Positions 27,592 through 37,569 are shown, numbered from the stretch's first letter. The stretch is DNA of 64,000 nucleotides from Lacticaseibacillus casei DSM 20011 = JCM 1134 = ATCC 393 (GCF_000829055.1 NZ_AP012544.1:1922001-1986000); one strand, 5' to 3'. The notes: generated from the sequence alone by a model not told the origin. Numbers and translations: made by a program.

Positions 27592-29025
27592 TCACTTATT
27601 ATTAGTGAGTGCCTTAGTCTGCTTACGGCTACGGATGCTTCGGAACACCACAATCACCAGACCGACGACGGAAACCAAAGTGGCTAACCAAAAGACTGTG
27701 GCTAGGGCGTGTAAAAATGGTTCGCCGGATTGTGGCGAGATGCGGGTCACGCCAGGCAGTTGGGCAAATAGCAAGGTAGCACCGAAGCTGATGCCGATGG
27801 TCAACCCGATCGTGCGGGCCACTGAGTTCATGGAACCGGCAACCCCGGAGAGGCTACTGTCCACGGCGCCCATGGTTAAGGCGTTATTCGGTGACAGGAA
27901 CAAGGCCATACCCGCACCATTGGCAACAATCGGCCAGATGATCGGCGCCATGGTTATTTTAGCGGGATAACTGGCATACCCGATTTGCGAGATGATCAGG
28001 ACGAACAAGCCGAGAATCGTCAGGTAATAGCGATTCCAGTGATCGGCTAGCCAACCGGCAAACGGCGTAATCATCAGCATCGTGACACTCTGCAACATCA
28101 TCAACAGGCCGCTGGCGAACGCGGAAATGCCGCCATAACTCTGCAAGTAAAACGGGAGAAGAATATTCGATACCGAATTGACCAGCATCACAATCAACAA
28201 CACGCTCACTGAAATCAAATAGTCTGGATTGTGCATAATGCTCGGCGCAATCCACGGCGAGCGCGAGCGTTGATCCTGAATAAATGCCAGAATCGTTAAC
28301 AGGATGCCGCCTGCCAAAATGCCGGCCCCCAGCCAAAGCTGTTTTGGCTGCTGCAGCCAGTACCCACTGGCGAACATCAAAATCATCCCACCGGTGAACA
28401 GATTCTGCCCCGTCCAATTAGCCTGTTGCCAGACACGCTTGATTTCACCATGCGCCGGCCGTCGTAACGGCAACAAACGCATGCCCGCCAAAACGATCAA
28501 GATACCCACCGGCACATTGAACAAATAAATCCAGCGCCAACTCGCCCAAGTAATGAGAATGCCGCCGAATGCCGGGCCGGAAATCGATCCCAGCGACACG
28601 AACATAGAGATCACAGCAAGGGCTTCTGCGCGATTCGCATCCAGAAAATATTGGCTAATGATGCCCATCGAATTGGCCATAATCATTGCCGAACCAACCG
28701 CTTGAACCACCCGACCTGCCATAATAGTCAGATAGGTCGGAGCAATCCCCGTCAACAGCGAGCCAACGATAAACACGACTTCGCCAATCAGAAAGACCAA
28801 ATTTTTGGAGACTAAATCGCCGATATGCCCGAACATCACCAACAAAACCGCCGTTGTAATGAGGCCAATGGACACAATCCAGGTCGCCGCACTACTGGAA
28901 ATCATCAGGTCTTCGGAAATCCTGGGCATGGCCAGATTGGTACTCGATCCGGATAATGCCGTCAGTAACGACATCATCCCTAAAACAATCAGAATTTTAA
29001 TGCGTTGCGCTCGTGACATCTCCAT
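27592..29025 (-). CDS. MFS transporter, DHA2 family (14-TMS multidrug exporter type)
   Basis: A 477-residue protein with about 14 transmembrane helices. The DHA2 pattern is seen in TWIVSIGLITTAVLLVMFGHIGDLVSKN (motif A) and GRVVQAVGSAMIMANSMGII, and in motif C, SGPAFGGILITWASWRWIYL. The family exports drugs or metabolites in exchange for protons; the substrate is unknown. The ATG at 29025 follows GGGTGTGGGG; the frame extends 12 codons upstream without support. Confidence 0.88.
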   Translation of the reverse strand: MEMSRAQRIKILIVLGMMSLLTALSGSSTNLAMPRISEDLMISSSAATWIVSIGLITTAVLLVMFGHIGDLVSKNLVFLIGEVVFIVGSLLTGIAPTYLTIMAGRVVQAVGSAMIMANSMGIISQYFLDANRAEALAVISMFVSLGSISGPAFGGILITWASWRWIYLFNVPVGILIVLAGMRLLPLRRPAHGEIKRVWQQANWTGQNLFTGGMILMFASGYWLQQPKQLWLGAGILAGGILLTILAFIQDQRSRSPWIAPSIMHNPDYLISVSVLLIVMLVNSVSNILLPFYLQSYGGISAFASGLLMMLQSVTMLMITPFAGWLADHWNRYYLTILGLFVLIISQIGYASYPAKITMAPIIWPIVANGAGMALFLSPNNALTMGAVDSSLSGVAGSMNSVARTIGLTIGISFGATLLFAQLPGVTRISPQSGEPFLHALATVFWLATLVSVVGLVIVVFRSIRSRKQTKALTNNK

Positions 29026-29150
29026 CGTCCCCACACCCTTTCGAGTGTATTCTATGCCCATCGTTTAATCGCTACAATTAATCAGCCCGGCGACGTTACC
29101 ATGCGCACCACTCTTCCCATTTGCGAGCAAATCAACTGTTTCAGATCATC

Positions 29151-29177
29151 AAAAAAGCGTCCATTTTGATTGGACGC
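29151..29177 (-). terminator. Terminator of efp
   Basis: On the minus strand GCGTCCA-N7-TGGACGC is followed by TTTTTT, 21 bp after the efp stop. Confidence 0.9.
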
Positions 29178-29197
29178 ACTTTGTTATTTGAATCTAT

Positions 29198-29761
29198 TTA
29201 CTTCTGGGCACGACTCTTGTAAGTACCAGTGTCAGTGGTAACCAAAATCTTTTCCCCGGCTTTGACAAAATCGGGTACAGTAACGACCAAGCCAGTTTCA
29301 AGCGTGGCTGGCTTGCCGCCGCCTGCCACTGTGCCGCCTTTAACCGCTGGCTGCGTATCGGTGACTTCAAGCTCAACCGTTCCCGGCAGCTCAAGGCCAA
29401 TCACTTCATCGCCATAGAATTCAATTTCGACCGGCACATTTGGCAACATGTACTTAAGCTCGCGCGCGATGCTGGCAGTTGGGACCTCATACTGTTCATA
29501 GGTATCACTGTCCATGAAATAAGCGGTGTCGTCTTGCGTATACAGATAAGTGGCCTTTTTACGATCCATGATCGCAATTTCGACCTTTTCACTCGGCCGC
29601 ATCGTCGTGGTCACGTTGGCACCGGAACGCACATCATACAGCTTCATCTGCATCACGGTATTACCCTTGCCTGGCTTATGATGATTCGATTCCAAAACCT
29701 TAATCAACTTGCCGTCCTTAACAAAGACCATTCCGGCCTTCAAATCGATTGCTTCTGTCAT
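29198..29761 (-). CDS. efp: Translation elongation factor P
   Basis: A 187-residue EF-P that relieves ribosome stalling at polyproline. The KOW-like N-terminal domain carries the modification loop [10 protein letters not shown], with the tip Lys of PGKG. Two OB domains follow, ending [29 protein letters not shown]. The start at 29761 follows GAAGGAGA; 27 upstream in-frame codons are not part of the family. Confidence 0.96.
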   Translation of the reverse strand: MTEAIDLKAGMVFVKDGKLIKVLESNHHKPGKGNTVMQMKLYDVRSGANVTTTMRPSEKVEIAIMDRKKATYLYTQDDTAYFMDSDTYEQYEVPTASIARELKYMLPNVPVEIEFYGDEVIGLELPGTVELEVTDTQPAVKGGTVAGGGKPATLETGLVVTVPDFVKAGEKILVTTDTGTYKSRAQK

Positions 29762-29928
29762 TCTGCTATCTCCTTCATTATGAGCAAACCGGCGCTGGCA
29801 AAATGTGTGAACACGTTTACAACCTAAGCGTTCACTAAGCACCGGTACAAATCATTTCATCAGCAAGTATACCATATCTGTATGAACGGTCGCTTGACCG
29901 CGAAAAGTGGCCTAAACCCCGGCGCACC

Positions 29929-29970
29929 AAAAAACGGCCACAGAGGCAACTGCTGTCCCTAAGACCGTTT
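29929..29970 (-). terminator. Terminator of the lut operon
   Basis: On the minus strand AAACGGTC...GACAGC pairs imperfectly with TCTGTGGCCGTTT, followed by TTTT. It lies 33 bp after the lutC stop. Confidence 0.6.
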
Positions 29971-30002
29971 CATTCAGGCATCTTGCATTAACGAGCTACC
30001 TG

Positions 30003-30710
30003 CTACATATCTTCAACCACCAAATAAGTCATATCCAGCGGCCCGTGCACCCCAACAACCAACGTCATTTCAATATCGCCCGAGTTTGATGGCCCGGTGA
30101 TGAAGTTAATATTGCTGGTTTGCAGCTCACCCGCTTTGATAGCGGCATCGTAACGACCCATCGCCTGCCGTGACCGCGGCAAAATGTTGCTTTTCTTAAC
30201 AATGGCGAGATAATGCGTTGGCAAAAAGTGGAACCCGCGGCCCTGCCCCGGCGTTGTTGCGATGGTGATGGTGCCGGATTCGGCCAATAGATAATCCGCA
30301 AAGCCAATCGCAACATCAGCCGTAGCCGCCTGCTTCAAGTTGAAGTCGCGGCCCTTTCCCGGCGCCCAATACATCGGCTTCGGCGCAACGGTTTCCGTCC
30401 AGTCACGGAGGCCAAAATCCTCATACTGATCCGTTGTCGGCAGAATCAGCGTTTTCGGCGCGTCATGTTCGATGTAGGCATTCAACGCATCGGCCAGCCC
30501 CGCCTTGTCCGTCGTGGAAAAGGTCACATGCACGGCTTCGCTATTTTTCTTGGCGATCGCTTCCAACTCGTCTTGCGAATGGCCAGACAACGTGGTTTCC
30601 GGCAGGTCATTCAGCGGTTCAAACGGATGATCCTGTAGCTGGTGGCGCGGGCGACCGGCTTTTTCGGCAATAGCATTTAAAAAGTCTTCGCGATTACTGT
30701 GATCAATCAT
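30003..30710 (-). CDS. lutC: Lactate utilisation protein LutC
   Basis: A 235-residue LUD-domain protein. Features include DFLNAIAEKAGRPR, the GIADYLLAESGTI-like segment (VAIGFADYLLAESGTITI) and the C-terminal ITGPSNSGDIEMTLVVGVHGP. LutABC forms an iron-sulfur L-lactate oxidising complex in Firmicutes. The start at 30710 overlaps the end of lutB by 8 nt; 30 codons of an earlier frame lie inside lutB and are not used. Confidence 0.9.
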   Translation of the reverse strand: MIDHSNREDFLNAIAEKAGRPRHQLQDHPFEPLNDLPETTLSGHSQDELEAIAKKNSEAVHVTFSTTDKAGLADALNAYIEHDAPKTLILPTTDQYEDFGLRDWTETVAPKPMYWAPGKGRDFNLKQAATADVAIGFADYLLAESGTITIATTPGQGRGFHFLPTHYLAIVKKSNILPRSRQAMGRYDAAIKAGELQTSNINFITGPSNSGDIEMTLVVGVHGPLDMTYLVVEDM

Positions 30711-32187
30711 GTTTTTGCGCCTCCAATGCTGCTTTGTGTTGTTTGAACCAGTGGCGGAAGTTCTCGTTCTTCTTCGGCGGCCGTGGCAAGTCACGCACAT
30801 CGGTCCAACCGCGCGCCAGCTTCGGCATCATGCCGGTTTGTTTGATCCGGCCGCTATTGTATTCATTTTCAACGCTGCCTTGGTCTTTGGTAGATAAAAC
30901 GCCCATCATCGCATGATCCATATCAAGTGCCATGTTGAACAGAACCGGTGCACTGGTGCCGACACCGACCATTTTCATAATTTTGTCGCTAAAACTATGA
31001 TCCGTCTTCAGCTTGTCCATCATGACTTCGCGATGCTTGATCAGCAGATGATGCAATGGAATGCGGACAGGGCAGGTTTCGGTGCAGGCAGCACAAAGGC
31101 TGGAGGCAAACGGCAAGTCGCCGAACTTTTCATAGCCGTCTAGCACTGGGGACAGCACCGCGCCGATCGGTCCGGGGTAAATCGAGCCGTAGCCGTGTCC
31201 GCCGATGTGACGATAAACCGGGCAGACATTGAGGCAGGCCCCGCAACGGATACACTGCAGCACCGGTTCAAACGGGGTGCCGAGCGCATTGCTGCGGCCG
31301 TTGTCGACAATGACTACGTGAAAGTCTTCGGGACCGTCTGCTTCGCCTTCAACTTGCTTGCCGGAGAAGGAGCAGTAACTGGTCAGCTTCTGGCCAACCG
31401 CTGACCGCGACAGCATATTGTCCAGCGTCTCGGCTTCTTTCAGGCTCGGCACAATCCGTTCCATCCCCATCACAACCACCTGTGTCTTCGGAATGGCCAT
31501 GGTCAGATCGGCGTTACCTTCATTGGTGACCAAATTAATCAGCCCGGAATCGGCGATCGCAAAATTACAGCCGGTAATCCCGAAGTCTGCCTGTAAGAAG
31601 TAACGGCGCAGGTATTCCCGGGCAAACCGCGCCAGATGTTCCGGATCGTTGTCGCCTTCATAACCGAGTTTGTCAAAGATTTCTTTGACTTGATCGCGGT
31701 TTTTAGCTAACGCTGGAAAGACAATGTGCGTTGGCTCCGCCCAATCGTCTTCTTGCAAAATAAATTCCGCCAAATCGGTTTCCATCAACTGGGTGCCGGG
31801 AATCTTCAATAATTCCTTATCCAGGTTGATCTCCGTGGTGACCATCGACTTGGACTTCACAATTTTATGTGCCTGCTTTTCCTTGGCGAGGTTTGTAATG
31901 TACGCAGCCGCTTCTTTGTCGGTTTTGGCAAAATAAACGTGACCGCCACGCTTTTCGATGTTATCGCTAAATTCTTCCAGATAATCCGGTAAGTACTTAA
32001 TAACATGTTGGCGAATCTGTTCGCCTAGATCCCGCCATTGCGGCCAGTTGCCGAGCTCCTTACGCGAAGCTTCCCGCTTGTCCCACTGGGCATCCTGGGA
32101 CTTGGCGACACTGGCTTGCATGAATTTGTCTTGTTCTGATTCCTTAACCCGCTCCAAGAACGGCTTGTCACTGGTTGAAATAGTCAT
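30703..32187 (-). CDS. lutB: Lactate utilisation iron-sulfur protein LutB
   Basis: A 494-residue protein with an N-terminal LUD domain. A C-terminal pair of 4Fe-4S clusters follows: CIRCGACLNVCPVYR and SLCAACTETCPVRIPLHH. It carries electrons in the L-lactate oxidising complex. AGGAGG precedes the ATG, which overlaps the lutA stop by 4 nt. Confidence 0.95.
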   Translation of the reverse strand: MTISTSDKPFLERVKESEQDKFMQASVAKSQDAQWDKREASRKELGNWPQWRDLGEQIRQHVIKYLPDYLEEFSDNIEKRGGHVYFAKTDKEAAAYITNLAKEKQAHKIVKSKSMVTTEINLDKELLKIPGTQLMETDLAEFILQEDDWAEPTHIVFPALAKNRDQVKEIFDKLGYEGDNDPEHLARFAREYLRRYFLQADFGITGCNFAIADSGLINLVTNEGNADLTMAIPKTQVVVMGMERIVPSLKEAETLDNMLSRSAVGQKLTSYCSFSGKQVEGEADGPEDFHVVIVDNGRSNALGTPFEPVLQCIRCGACLNVCPVYRHIGGHGYGSIYPGPIGAVLSPVLDGYEKFGDLPFASSLCAACTETCPVRIPLHHLLIKHREVMMDKLKTDHSFSDKIMKMVGVGTSAPVLFNMALDMDHAMMGVLSTKDQGSVENEYNSGRIKQTGMMPKLARGWTDVRDLPRPPKKNENFRHWFKQHKAALEAQKHD

Positions 32188-32966
32188 GGGCGCACCTCCT
32201 GTTCGACCCCAAGCGGCTCATGGAACTTGATCCGCTCCGGATTAACATTGTGGTTCAAAACTTCCGCGATATGCATGATCTTGATCTTTTCATTTCGCCG
32301 GGAAAAACGGCCGGCAATGTTCATCAGGCAAGACGGATCGGCTGAAATCAGAACCTGTGCGCCGGTGCTCAACACATCGTCAACTTTTTCATCGACCATT
32401 TGTTTGGAGATTTCCGGCTCCTTAGCAGAGAACATCCCGCCAAAGCCGCAACAGTTTTCGATGTGCGGCAACGGTTCCATCTGCAAATCCTTCACATGAT
32501 CCAGCAGCTTAAACGGCGCCGTGCGCTCACCGAGCAACCGCGTCATGTGACAGGAACGGTGATAGGTAGCCTTGGCGTCCAATTCGGCTCCGGCATCGAT
32601 GACATTCAGCACGCGATATAGAAATTGGGAAAACTCGTACGTTTTGTCCGCGACTTCCTTGGCTTTTTCCGCATATTCGGGATCATCCTTCAGCAAAATC
32701 CGGTATTCCCGCAACATGTTCACGCAAGAACCGGCTGGCCCGACAATATAATCGGCGTCCACCGACAACAACGCATCGATTTCGTTGCGGAATACCTTTT
32801 GACTGGCTTTCACATAGCCAGAGTTATAGGTTGGCTGACCGCAACAAATCTGTTTGACCGGCATAAACGTTTCACACCCAAACCGCTCAAGCACTTCGGT
32901 CATCGCCGCCCCAACATTGGGAAAGAAAAGATCCACGATACAGGTGGAGAAAATAACGACTCTCAT
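32184..32966 (-). CDS. lutA: Lactate utilisation protein LutA
   Basis: A 260-residue protein with two cysteine-rich CCG domains: VKQICCGQPTYNSG and ENCCGFGGMFSAKEPE. The glycolate-oxidase GlpC-like fold binds an iron-sulfur or heterodisulfide-reductase type cluster. It is first in lutABC, after GGGAGG. A cre site at 33031 suggests catabolite repression, sensible for lactate use after sugar exhaustion. Confidence 0.94.
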   Translation of the reverse strand: MRVVIFSTCIVDLFFPNVGAAMTEVLERFGCETFMPVKQICCGQPTYNSGYVKASQKVFRNEIDALLSVDADYIVGPAGSCVNMLREYRILLKDDPEYAEKAKEVADKTYEFSQFLYRVLNVIDAGAELDAKATYHRSCHMTRLLGERTAPFKLLDHVKDLQMEPLPHIENCCGFGGMFSAKEPEISKQMVDEKVDDVLSTGAQVLISADPSCLMNIAGRFSRRNEKIKIMHIAEVLNHNVNPERIKFHEPLGVEQEVRP

Positions 32967-33030
32967 AATGCACCTCCCATATTACAATGATTCCAATTTA
33001 ACTATACATCAGTGGCGCTAAATGCAACAC

Positions 33031-33044
33031 CGAAAACGCTTACA
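33031..33044. promoter_or_regulatory. cre site upstream of lutA
   Basis: CGAAAACGCTTACA fits the CcpA consensus TGWAANCGNTNWCA at all but the first base. It lies 65 bp before the lutA start. Confidence 0.65.
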
Positions 33045-33244
33045 AAATGGCAAATTGTTATTTTGTGATTAAGTTTTCCCGCTAAGCCAGTAAGCAAACC
33101 CCTTGGTCATACCGCGTTATTGTGACATACGCCACTTAGCTTAAAGCCAGATTCAGCCTAGCCTTATGCCGTTTTTATCGTACAACGCTTATGCAACTAT
33201 AAGCAATGATCGGTTGTGACCAATTCAATGATATAAAATGATAA

Positions 33245-34387
33245 TCATTTAAATGGTGCTGGTCGCGCCTGCTGTTTCCCGAATGCATACAAAATCGCAT
33301 CTAAAATTCGCTGCGATGCATGGCCATCGCCATATGGATTCTTGGCATTAGCCATGCGTTGATATTCAGTCTGGTCATCCAGCAACTGCAGCATCGCCGT
33401 GTTAACCGTCTGCGGATCGGTGCCGACCAACTTCAGGGTCCCAGCCTGAACCCCCTCCGGCCGCTCGGTAGTGTCGCGTAACACCAAAACCGGTTTGCCC
33501 AATGAAGGTGCTTCTTCCTGCACTCCACCGGAATCGGTCATGATGAAATAGCTGCGCGCGGCTAAGTTATGGAAGTCGACCACGTCCAGCGGTTCAATCA
33601 GATGAATCCGTTGGTGATGCCCTAAAATCGAATCAGCCGCCTCCTGAACCACTGGATTTAAATGCACTGGGTAGATGATCTCGATATCTGGATGACTTTC
33701 AACAACATCCCGCATCACTTTGAAGACGCGGCGCATTGGTTCGCCTTGATTTTCGCGACGATGCATCGTGACCAGAATCATTTTCTTGTTGGGATCGATT
33801 AAGTCCAAAACCTCGTGATGATAATTATCCTGAACCGTTTGATCGAGTGCATCAATCGCCGTGTTGCCAGTCACAAAGATCTGCTTGTCGGGATGATGTT
33901 CCTGCAACAGATTGGCGCGGCTCTGAGCTGTCGGCGCAAAATAAAGATCGCTTAAAACATCAGTTAACTGCCGATTCATTTCTTCCGGATACGGGCTGTA
34001 CTTGTTCCAAGTACGCAGCCCCGCTTCGACGTGACCGACTTTGGTTTGTTGATAAAAGGCCGAAATGCTAGCCGCAAATGTCGTGGTCGTATCGCCATGA
34101 ACTAGCACGATATCCGGCTGTTCTCTGGCGATGATCTGTCCAAGCTTTAACAAAACACTACTTGTAATGTCTGCCAGTGTCTGTTGCGATTTCATAATGT
34201 TTAAGTCGTAGCGCGGCTGAATATGGAAAATCGTCAACACCTGATCCAACATGCCGCGATGCTGGCCAGTGACCACAGTAACCTCATCAAACTCGTCATG
34301 CCGCTGTTTAAGCCCCAGAACGACCGGCGCCATTTTGATTGCTTCCGGCCGGGTCCCGAAGACTGTCATCACTTTAATTTTTGCCAA
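33245..34387 (-). CDS. wecB: UDP-N-acetylglucosamine 2-epimerase (non-hydrolysing)
   Basis: A 380-residue WecB/MnaA enzyme that interconverts UDP-GlcNAc and UDP-ManNAc for wall polymer linkage units. Motifs are VFGTRPEAIKMAPV, VTGQHRGMLDQVL, VHGDTTTTFAAS, GHVEAGLRT, PEEMNRQL and SDSGGVQEEAPSLGKPVLVLRDTTERPEG. TTG at 34387 is the start, preceded by AGAGG. It appears to be a single gene. Confidence 0.95.
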   Translation of the reverse strand: MAKIKVMTVFGTRPEAIKMAPVVLGLKQRHDEFDEVTVVTGQHRGMLDQVLTIFHIQPRYDLNIMKSQQTLADITSSVLLKLGQIIAREQPDIVLVHGDTTTTFAASISAFYQQTKVGHVEAGLRTWNKYSPYPEEMNRQLTDVLSDLYFAPTAQSRANLLQEHHPDKQIFVTGNTAIDALDQTVQDNYHHEVLDLIDPNKKMILVTMHRRENQGEPMRRVFKVMRDVVESHPDIEIIYPVHLNPVVQEAADSILGHHQRIHLIEPLDVVDFHNLAARSYFIMTDSGGVQEEAPSLGKPVLVLRDTTERPEGVQAGTLKLVGTDPQTVNTAMLQLLDDQTEYQRMANAKNPYGDGHASQRILDAILYAFGKQQARPAPFK

Positions 34388-34712
34388 GATGATGACCTCT
34401 TTTCCCCATTAAATCCGTTATTTTCTCTCGCCCGTTTTTAAATTACGATGAGTATAGCAGGTTGTTCCGATCGAACCACGTGAAAACACTTGGGATGTTG
34501 GATGTTAACGTTCACTAACTTATTTGGTAGGTTATTCGTTTGTTTTTCGATAATCTCATCTTTGTCAGAAGATCTTCCGTATTCTCCCTGTTCCACATTG
34601 ATATATCACTGTTTCTCGATGTTTCACTGCCTTGATTTTTTGGCTGAAAGGACTAACATTAGAAGTGAGTTAGGGTTCCCTAAAATAGCTCAAAATAAAT
34701 GGAGGCGGGTTT

Positions 34713-35279
34713 ATGCGTAAACGATATCGGGCAACGTTGCGGGCACTTAACTCGGATTGCATTGGCCGCCAAGCGCACGGATTTGCAAATTTTGAGGTCA
34801 CCGATGATGACGCTTTGCAAATCCGAATCGAGATGTTCAATACGCCAGCGGATATGAACCATATGGCAGTATTGGAAAGTACCGGATCGGATGCGCCGGT
34901 AGTGCCGGCCACTAGCGCCCAGGACAAGAATCATGACGGCGTGGTTGACGAAGAAGAAGCCGAGCAAGTTTCCGGCAAGGTCTTTGTGCCGCTCGACAAT
35001 GCACCGGATAAGCTGAAACTGGTCGGCAGCAAATACCCCGAAGCTGATGACAATGGCTTTTACATTTACCAACAGCGCGTCGTCGTATCCGCGCTGCGCG
35101 ACCAATTGCGTAAGCGTTATGGCCGAGATGTGCTCAACCTCGACAACACGGTTATCTATGTCAACGGCGTGCAAAGTGATGTCATTCTGCCCAAGACCGT
35201 GGCAAGTGATCTGGATAAAAGCAAGCCATACCTTACTTTGCCAATTGCAGTTGGGAAGTTACGAAAAGTAATGGGTTAA
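34713..35279 (+). CDS. Uncharacterised CHRD-like protein with an EF-hand-like loop
   Basis: A 188-residue protein without signal peptide or membrane helix. The first 100 residues resemble CHRD-type proteins (RYRATLRALN...GFANFEV, then HMAVLES). An EF-hand-like calcium loop follows, DKNHDGVVDEEEAE. The C-terminal part (YIYQQRVVVSALRDQLRKRY) is not recognised. TTGATT (34632-34637), 16 bp, TAACAT (34654-34659) is a candidate promoter and GGAGGCGGG the ribosome site. The function is unknown. Confidence 0.7.
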   Translation: MRKRYRATLRALNSDCIGRQAHGFANFEVTDDDALQIRIEMFNTPADMNHMAVLESTGSDAPVVPATSAQDKNHDGVVDEEEAEQVSGKVFVPLDNAPDKLKLVGSKYPEADDNGFYIYQQRVVVSALRDQLRKRYGRDVLNLDNTVIYVNGVQSDVILPKTVASDLDKSKPYLTLPIAVGKLRKVMG

Positions 35280-35327
35280 TTCCTTTTCTGACTAGCAATC
35301 GAGTTATCGTGTCCCACACGTTAATTT

Positions 35328-35385
35328 AAAAAGACTGGAACAACGCGCCTGATGAGTTCTCAGGTTCGCATTGCCCCAGCCTTTT
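35328..35385 (+). terminator. Terminator of the CHRD-like gene
   Basis: AAAAGACTGG pairs with CCAGCCTTTT, enclosing a second small hairpin (CCTGA/TCAGG), and ends in TTTT. Confidence 0.6.
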
Positions 35386-35430
35386 GCTGAATTTCGATTC
35401 AAATTTTGTAAAGTGTAGGCAATGACCTTT

Positions 35431-35469
35431 GTGCCGTACCAAACTCCGCAATCTCCGGCGGTTTGGCAC
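35431..35469 (+). repeat. Collapsed copy of structured repeat family 2
   Basis: It contains CCAAACTCCGCAATCTCCGGC exactly as in the full copy at 39332, then jumps directly to GTTTGGCAC, the far end. The outer palindrome is kept but the inner hairpins are missing, as if by internal deletion. Confidence 0.75.
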
Positions 35470-35535
35470 TAAGGTTTAAACATGCCTAACGCGCTATCTT
35501 CCTGGACATGAATGATACTTCACGTACCACTATTG

Positions 35536-35868
35536 TTAATCAGTCACCACGGTTACTTCCGCCAAGCGCTGATACACTGCCACGACTTCGCCAGCTAAAT
35601 CGCGAAACGTGATTGCATTCATTAAGTGATCCTGCGCATGCACCATCAGCAACGAAATCGTCGCATGCTCGCCGCTTGCCTCGGCTGTCAACAACTCAGT
35701 CTGCACATTGTGAGCCGTCACCAATGCTTCATCAGCCAATTTTAAATGGTGATCCGCTTCGCTGAAGTTGCCGGTTTTCGCTGTCTGAATGGCTTCAAAG
35801 GCCTCACTTTTAGCGTTACCACCGGCCATAATCAAGCCCATAATCGTTTCTTCGTTTACTTCATGCAT
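35536..35868 (-). CDS. PTS lactose/cellobiose-type EIIA
   Basis: A 110-residue all-helical EIIA of the Lac family. It has EETIMGLIMAGGNAKSEAFEAI, then the phosphorylated His region TISLLMVHAQDHLMNAITF. The start at 35868 follows GAGGGG; an upstream frame overlaps mupG. It is the last gene of the PTS operon 39158-35536. No EIIB is encoded in this operon. Confidence 0.9.
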   Translation of the reverse strand: MHEVNEETIMGLIMAGGNAKSEAFEAIQTAKTGNFSEADHHLKLADEALVTAHNVQTELLTAEASGEHATISLLMVHAQDHLMNAITFRDLAGEVVAVYQRLAEVTVVTD

Positions 35869-35906
35869 AACTTTAATTTCCCCTCGGATTAATCTTGAAT
35901 AAGTTG

Positions 35907-37007
35907 CTAGTTGGCAACGCGTTTTAGCATAAACGTCCGCCATGGCTTTAACAATGACAACAACGCCAGATCTTCATCGGTCAGTTGGCCGATTTTATTG
36001 CGGCGCCCATCGTTGGGCAGATCACGCAACACGATTTGCAACTCGCCTGCGTAACGCTTGTAAGTTTCATTGACCACCACGACATCCCCGCGGTGCAAGA
36101 TTCCGGTGGCATCATGTGCCGGCAACGGTTGTCCGGCGTAACGTACGCGCGGTTGGGTATCGCGAATCAGGTAATCAGACGCATCGCCGCGATACAGGTG
36201 AGCTTCACTGAATGCAATTTTGGCTTCGAGATCCGCAAGCGCCGGCTCAGTGGTCATCCACAATGTCGGATAAGGACAAAAGAATGCCAATGCGGCTGCT
36301 TTTAAATCAGCCTCACTTGCCAGTGCATTGCCAATGAGGACGTCATCAATCACCTCGGTTAAACGCAGATGATGTACTTGACTTGCAATCGAACGGTGAC
36401 GATCGCTTTCCAATGTCGGCAAGCCTTCGCTGACCGGCCACGGCCCGTGATCCGCACTCGGCGCACTGATAAAAGCCGCTGTTCGGAGTCCATACTGCCG
36501 AAACTTCTGGGAATAAGCCACCATCCGTTCATCGCCTAAGCCAGTGTATTCTTGCGGATAAAAGTTGTGACAACCTAGTAAGTTCGACCGCCGCGGACCA
36601 AAGGACATGATCGCATCGATTGCATTCGTCCCGGCACTCATGTTGAGTTCGATTTTCAGACCATATTGGTTATGCGTCATCAAGGCTTCTTCCTGACCGG
36701 TGAAGCCTTCATCAAGACGCAGGCCCCAAACGCCTAAGTCATGGAAGAAACTCAGGTCATAATAGTCAATGCCCAGTTCTTTAAACAGCGGCGGCGCAAT
36801 ATCGACAATGGTTTGAAAACCAAGTTGATTGGCCTTGGCCACCACGGCTTTGAAAACCGCAAGCTGATCGCGACCGTGGTCTCCTGACAGTTGTAGCAGT
36901 GACGTGAAAAGCCGGCGGTAACCGAATTGCCGGGCAGCTTCCAAATAGGCAGTTGCCTGCGCGACCGTTGTTTGTTCCGGATAGAGGCTGATGCCAAGTT
37001 TGCCCAT
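35907..37007 (-). CDS. mupG: DUF871/MupG-type 6-phospho-N-acetylmuramidase
   Basis: A 366-residue protein of the DUF871 family: N-terminal LGISLYPEQTTVAQATAYLEA TIM barrel, with DIAPPLFKELG and LRLDEGFTG. A C-terminal cyclophilin-like domain runs from about residue 245. MupG of Staphylococcus cleaves MurNAc-6-phosphate-GlcNAc after PTS import, which matches the adjoining EIIC and EIIA genes and suggests cell-wall sugar recycling. Other phospho-disaccharides remain possible. Confidence 0.85.
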   Translation of the reverse strand: MGKLGISLYPEQTTVAQATAYLEAARQFGYRRLFTSLLQLSGDHGRDQLAVFKAVVAKANQLGFQTIVDIAPPLFKELGIDYYDLSFFHDLGVWGLRLDEGFTGQEEALMTHNQYGLKIELNMSAGTNAIDAIMSFGPRRSNLLGCHNFYPQEYTGLGDERMVAYSQKFRQYGLRTAAFISAPSADHGPWPVSEGLPTLESDRHRSIASQVHHLRLTEVIDDVLIGNALASEADLKAAALAFFCPYPTLWMTTEPALADLEAKIAFSEAHLYRGDASDYLIRDTQPRVRYAGQPLPAHDATGILHRGDVVVVNETYKRYAGELQIVLRDLPNDGRRNKIGQLTDEDLALLSLLKPWRTFMLKRVAN

Positions 37008-37098
37008 AGTTCCTCCTTTTAGCGTTTGTTGCGCGTGATCTTTCAGCGATTATGGCGCAAAAGATCACGCTTCATTCCTACAGTGTCTGTTTAGACCC

Positions 37099-37509
37099 TC
37101 AGGTAGCACACATCTGGCGGGCCATTTTTTTAAAGCGCCGTTTACGGAACCACCCGAGCAAAAAACCGCTGGCACGATTGTTGGCGGCACCACGCGCACT
37201 TTTGGCGACAAGTGACTCTTCATAGACGAGCCGACTTTTACCGTTTTCCAGTGGGGTTAATTGATAGCGGACTTTAAAATCATCCCGTGGCGTTGCCAAT
37301 TCATACGCATAGACTGAGTTAGGTTCGAACTCGGTGATGGTCAGCAGCGCCGTGCGTCCATTCGGCCAATTTTTGGCGTAACTGAACCCGCGCAGACTTT
37401 TAGGCAGCGGTTCGCGCCCGGTGTGCTGGCGAATATCGGCTAAGGCAGATTGTTGCAATTGATTGAAAAAGACGTTCGGTGCCACGGGTAAATTCATAAT
37501 AATCTTCAT
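37099..37509 (-). CDS. DUF3284 family protein
   Basis: A 136-residue soluble protein of the DUF3284 family: MKIIMNLPVAPNVFFNQL, TITEFEPNSVYAYEL and a basic tail (FRKRRFKKMARQM). The family is commonly encoded beside cellobiose-type PTS genes and its role is unknown. The start at 37509 follows AAAGGAGG. Confidence 0.85.
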   Translation of the reverse strand: MKIIMNLPVAPNVFFNQLQQSALADIRQHTGREPLPKSLRGFSYAKNWPNGRTALLTITEFEPNSVYAYELATPRDDFKVRYQLTPLENGKSRLVYEESLVAKSARGAANNRASGFLLGWFRKRRFKKMARQMCAT

Positions 37510-37569
37510 ACTGGCCTCCTTTGGCACGATGCGGCGTGGTGGATCAACCCCGATCGTGACTGCGTTGGT

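Noticed and set aside
34680..35174. 164-codon minus-strand frame opposite the CHRD-like gene
   Set aside because: The plus-strand frame has a promoter, ribosome site, EF-hand-like loop and terminator; the minus frame has none of these.
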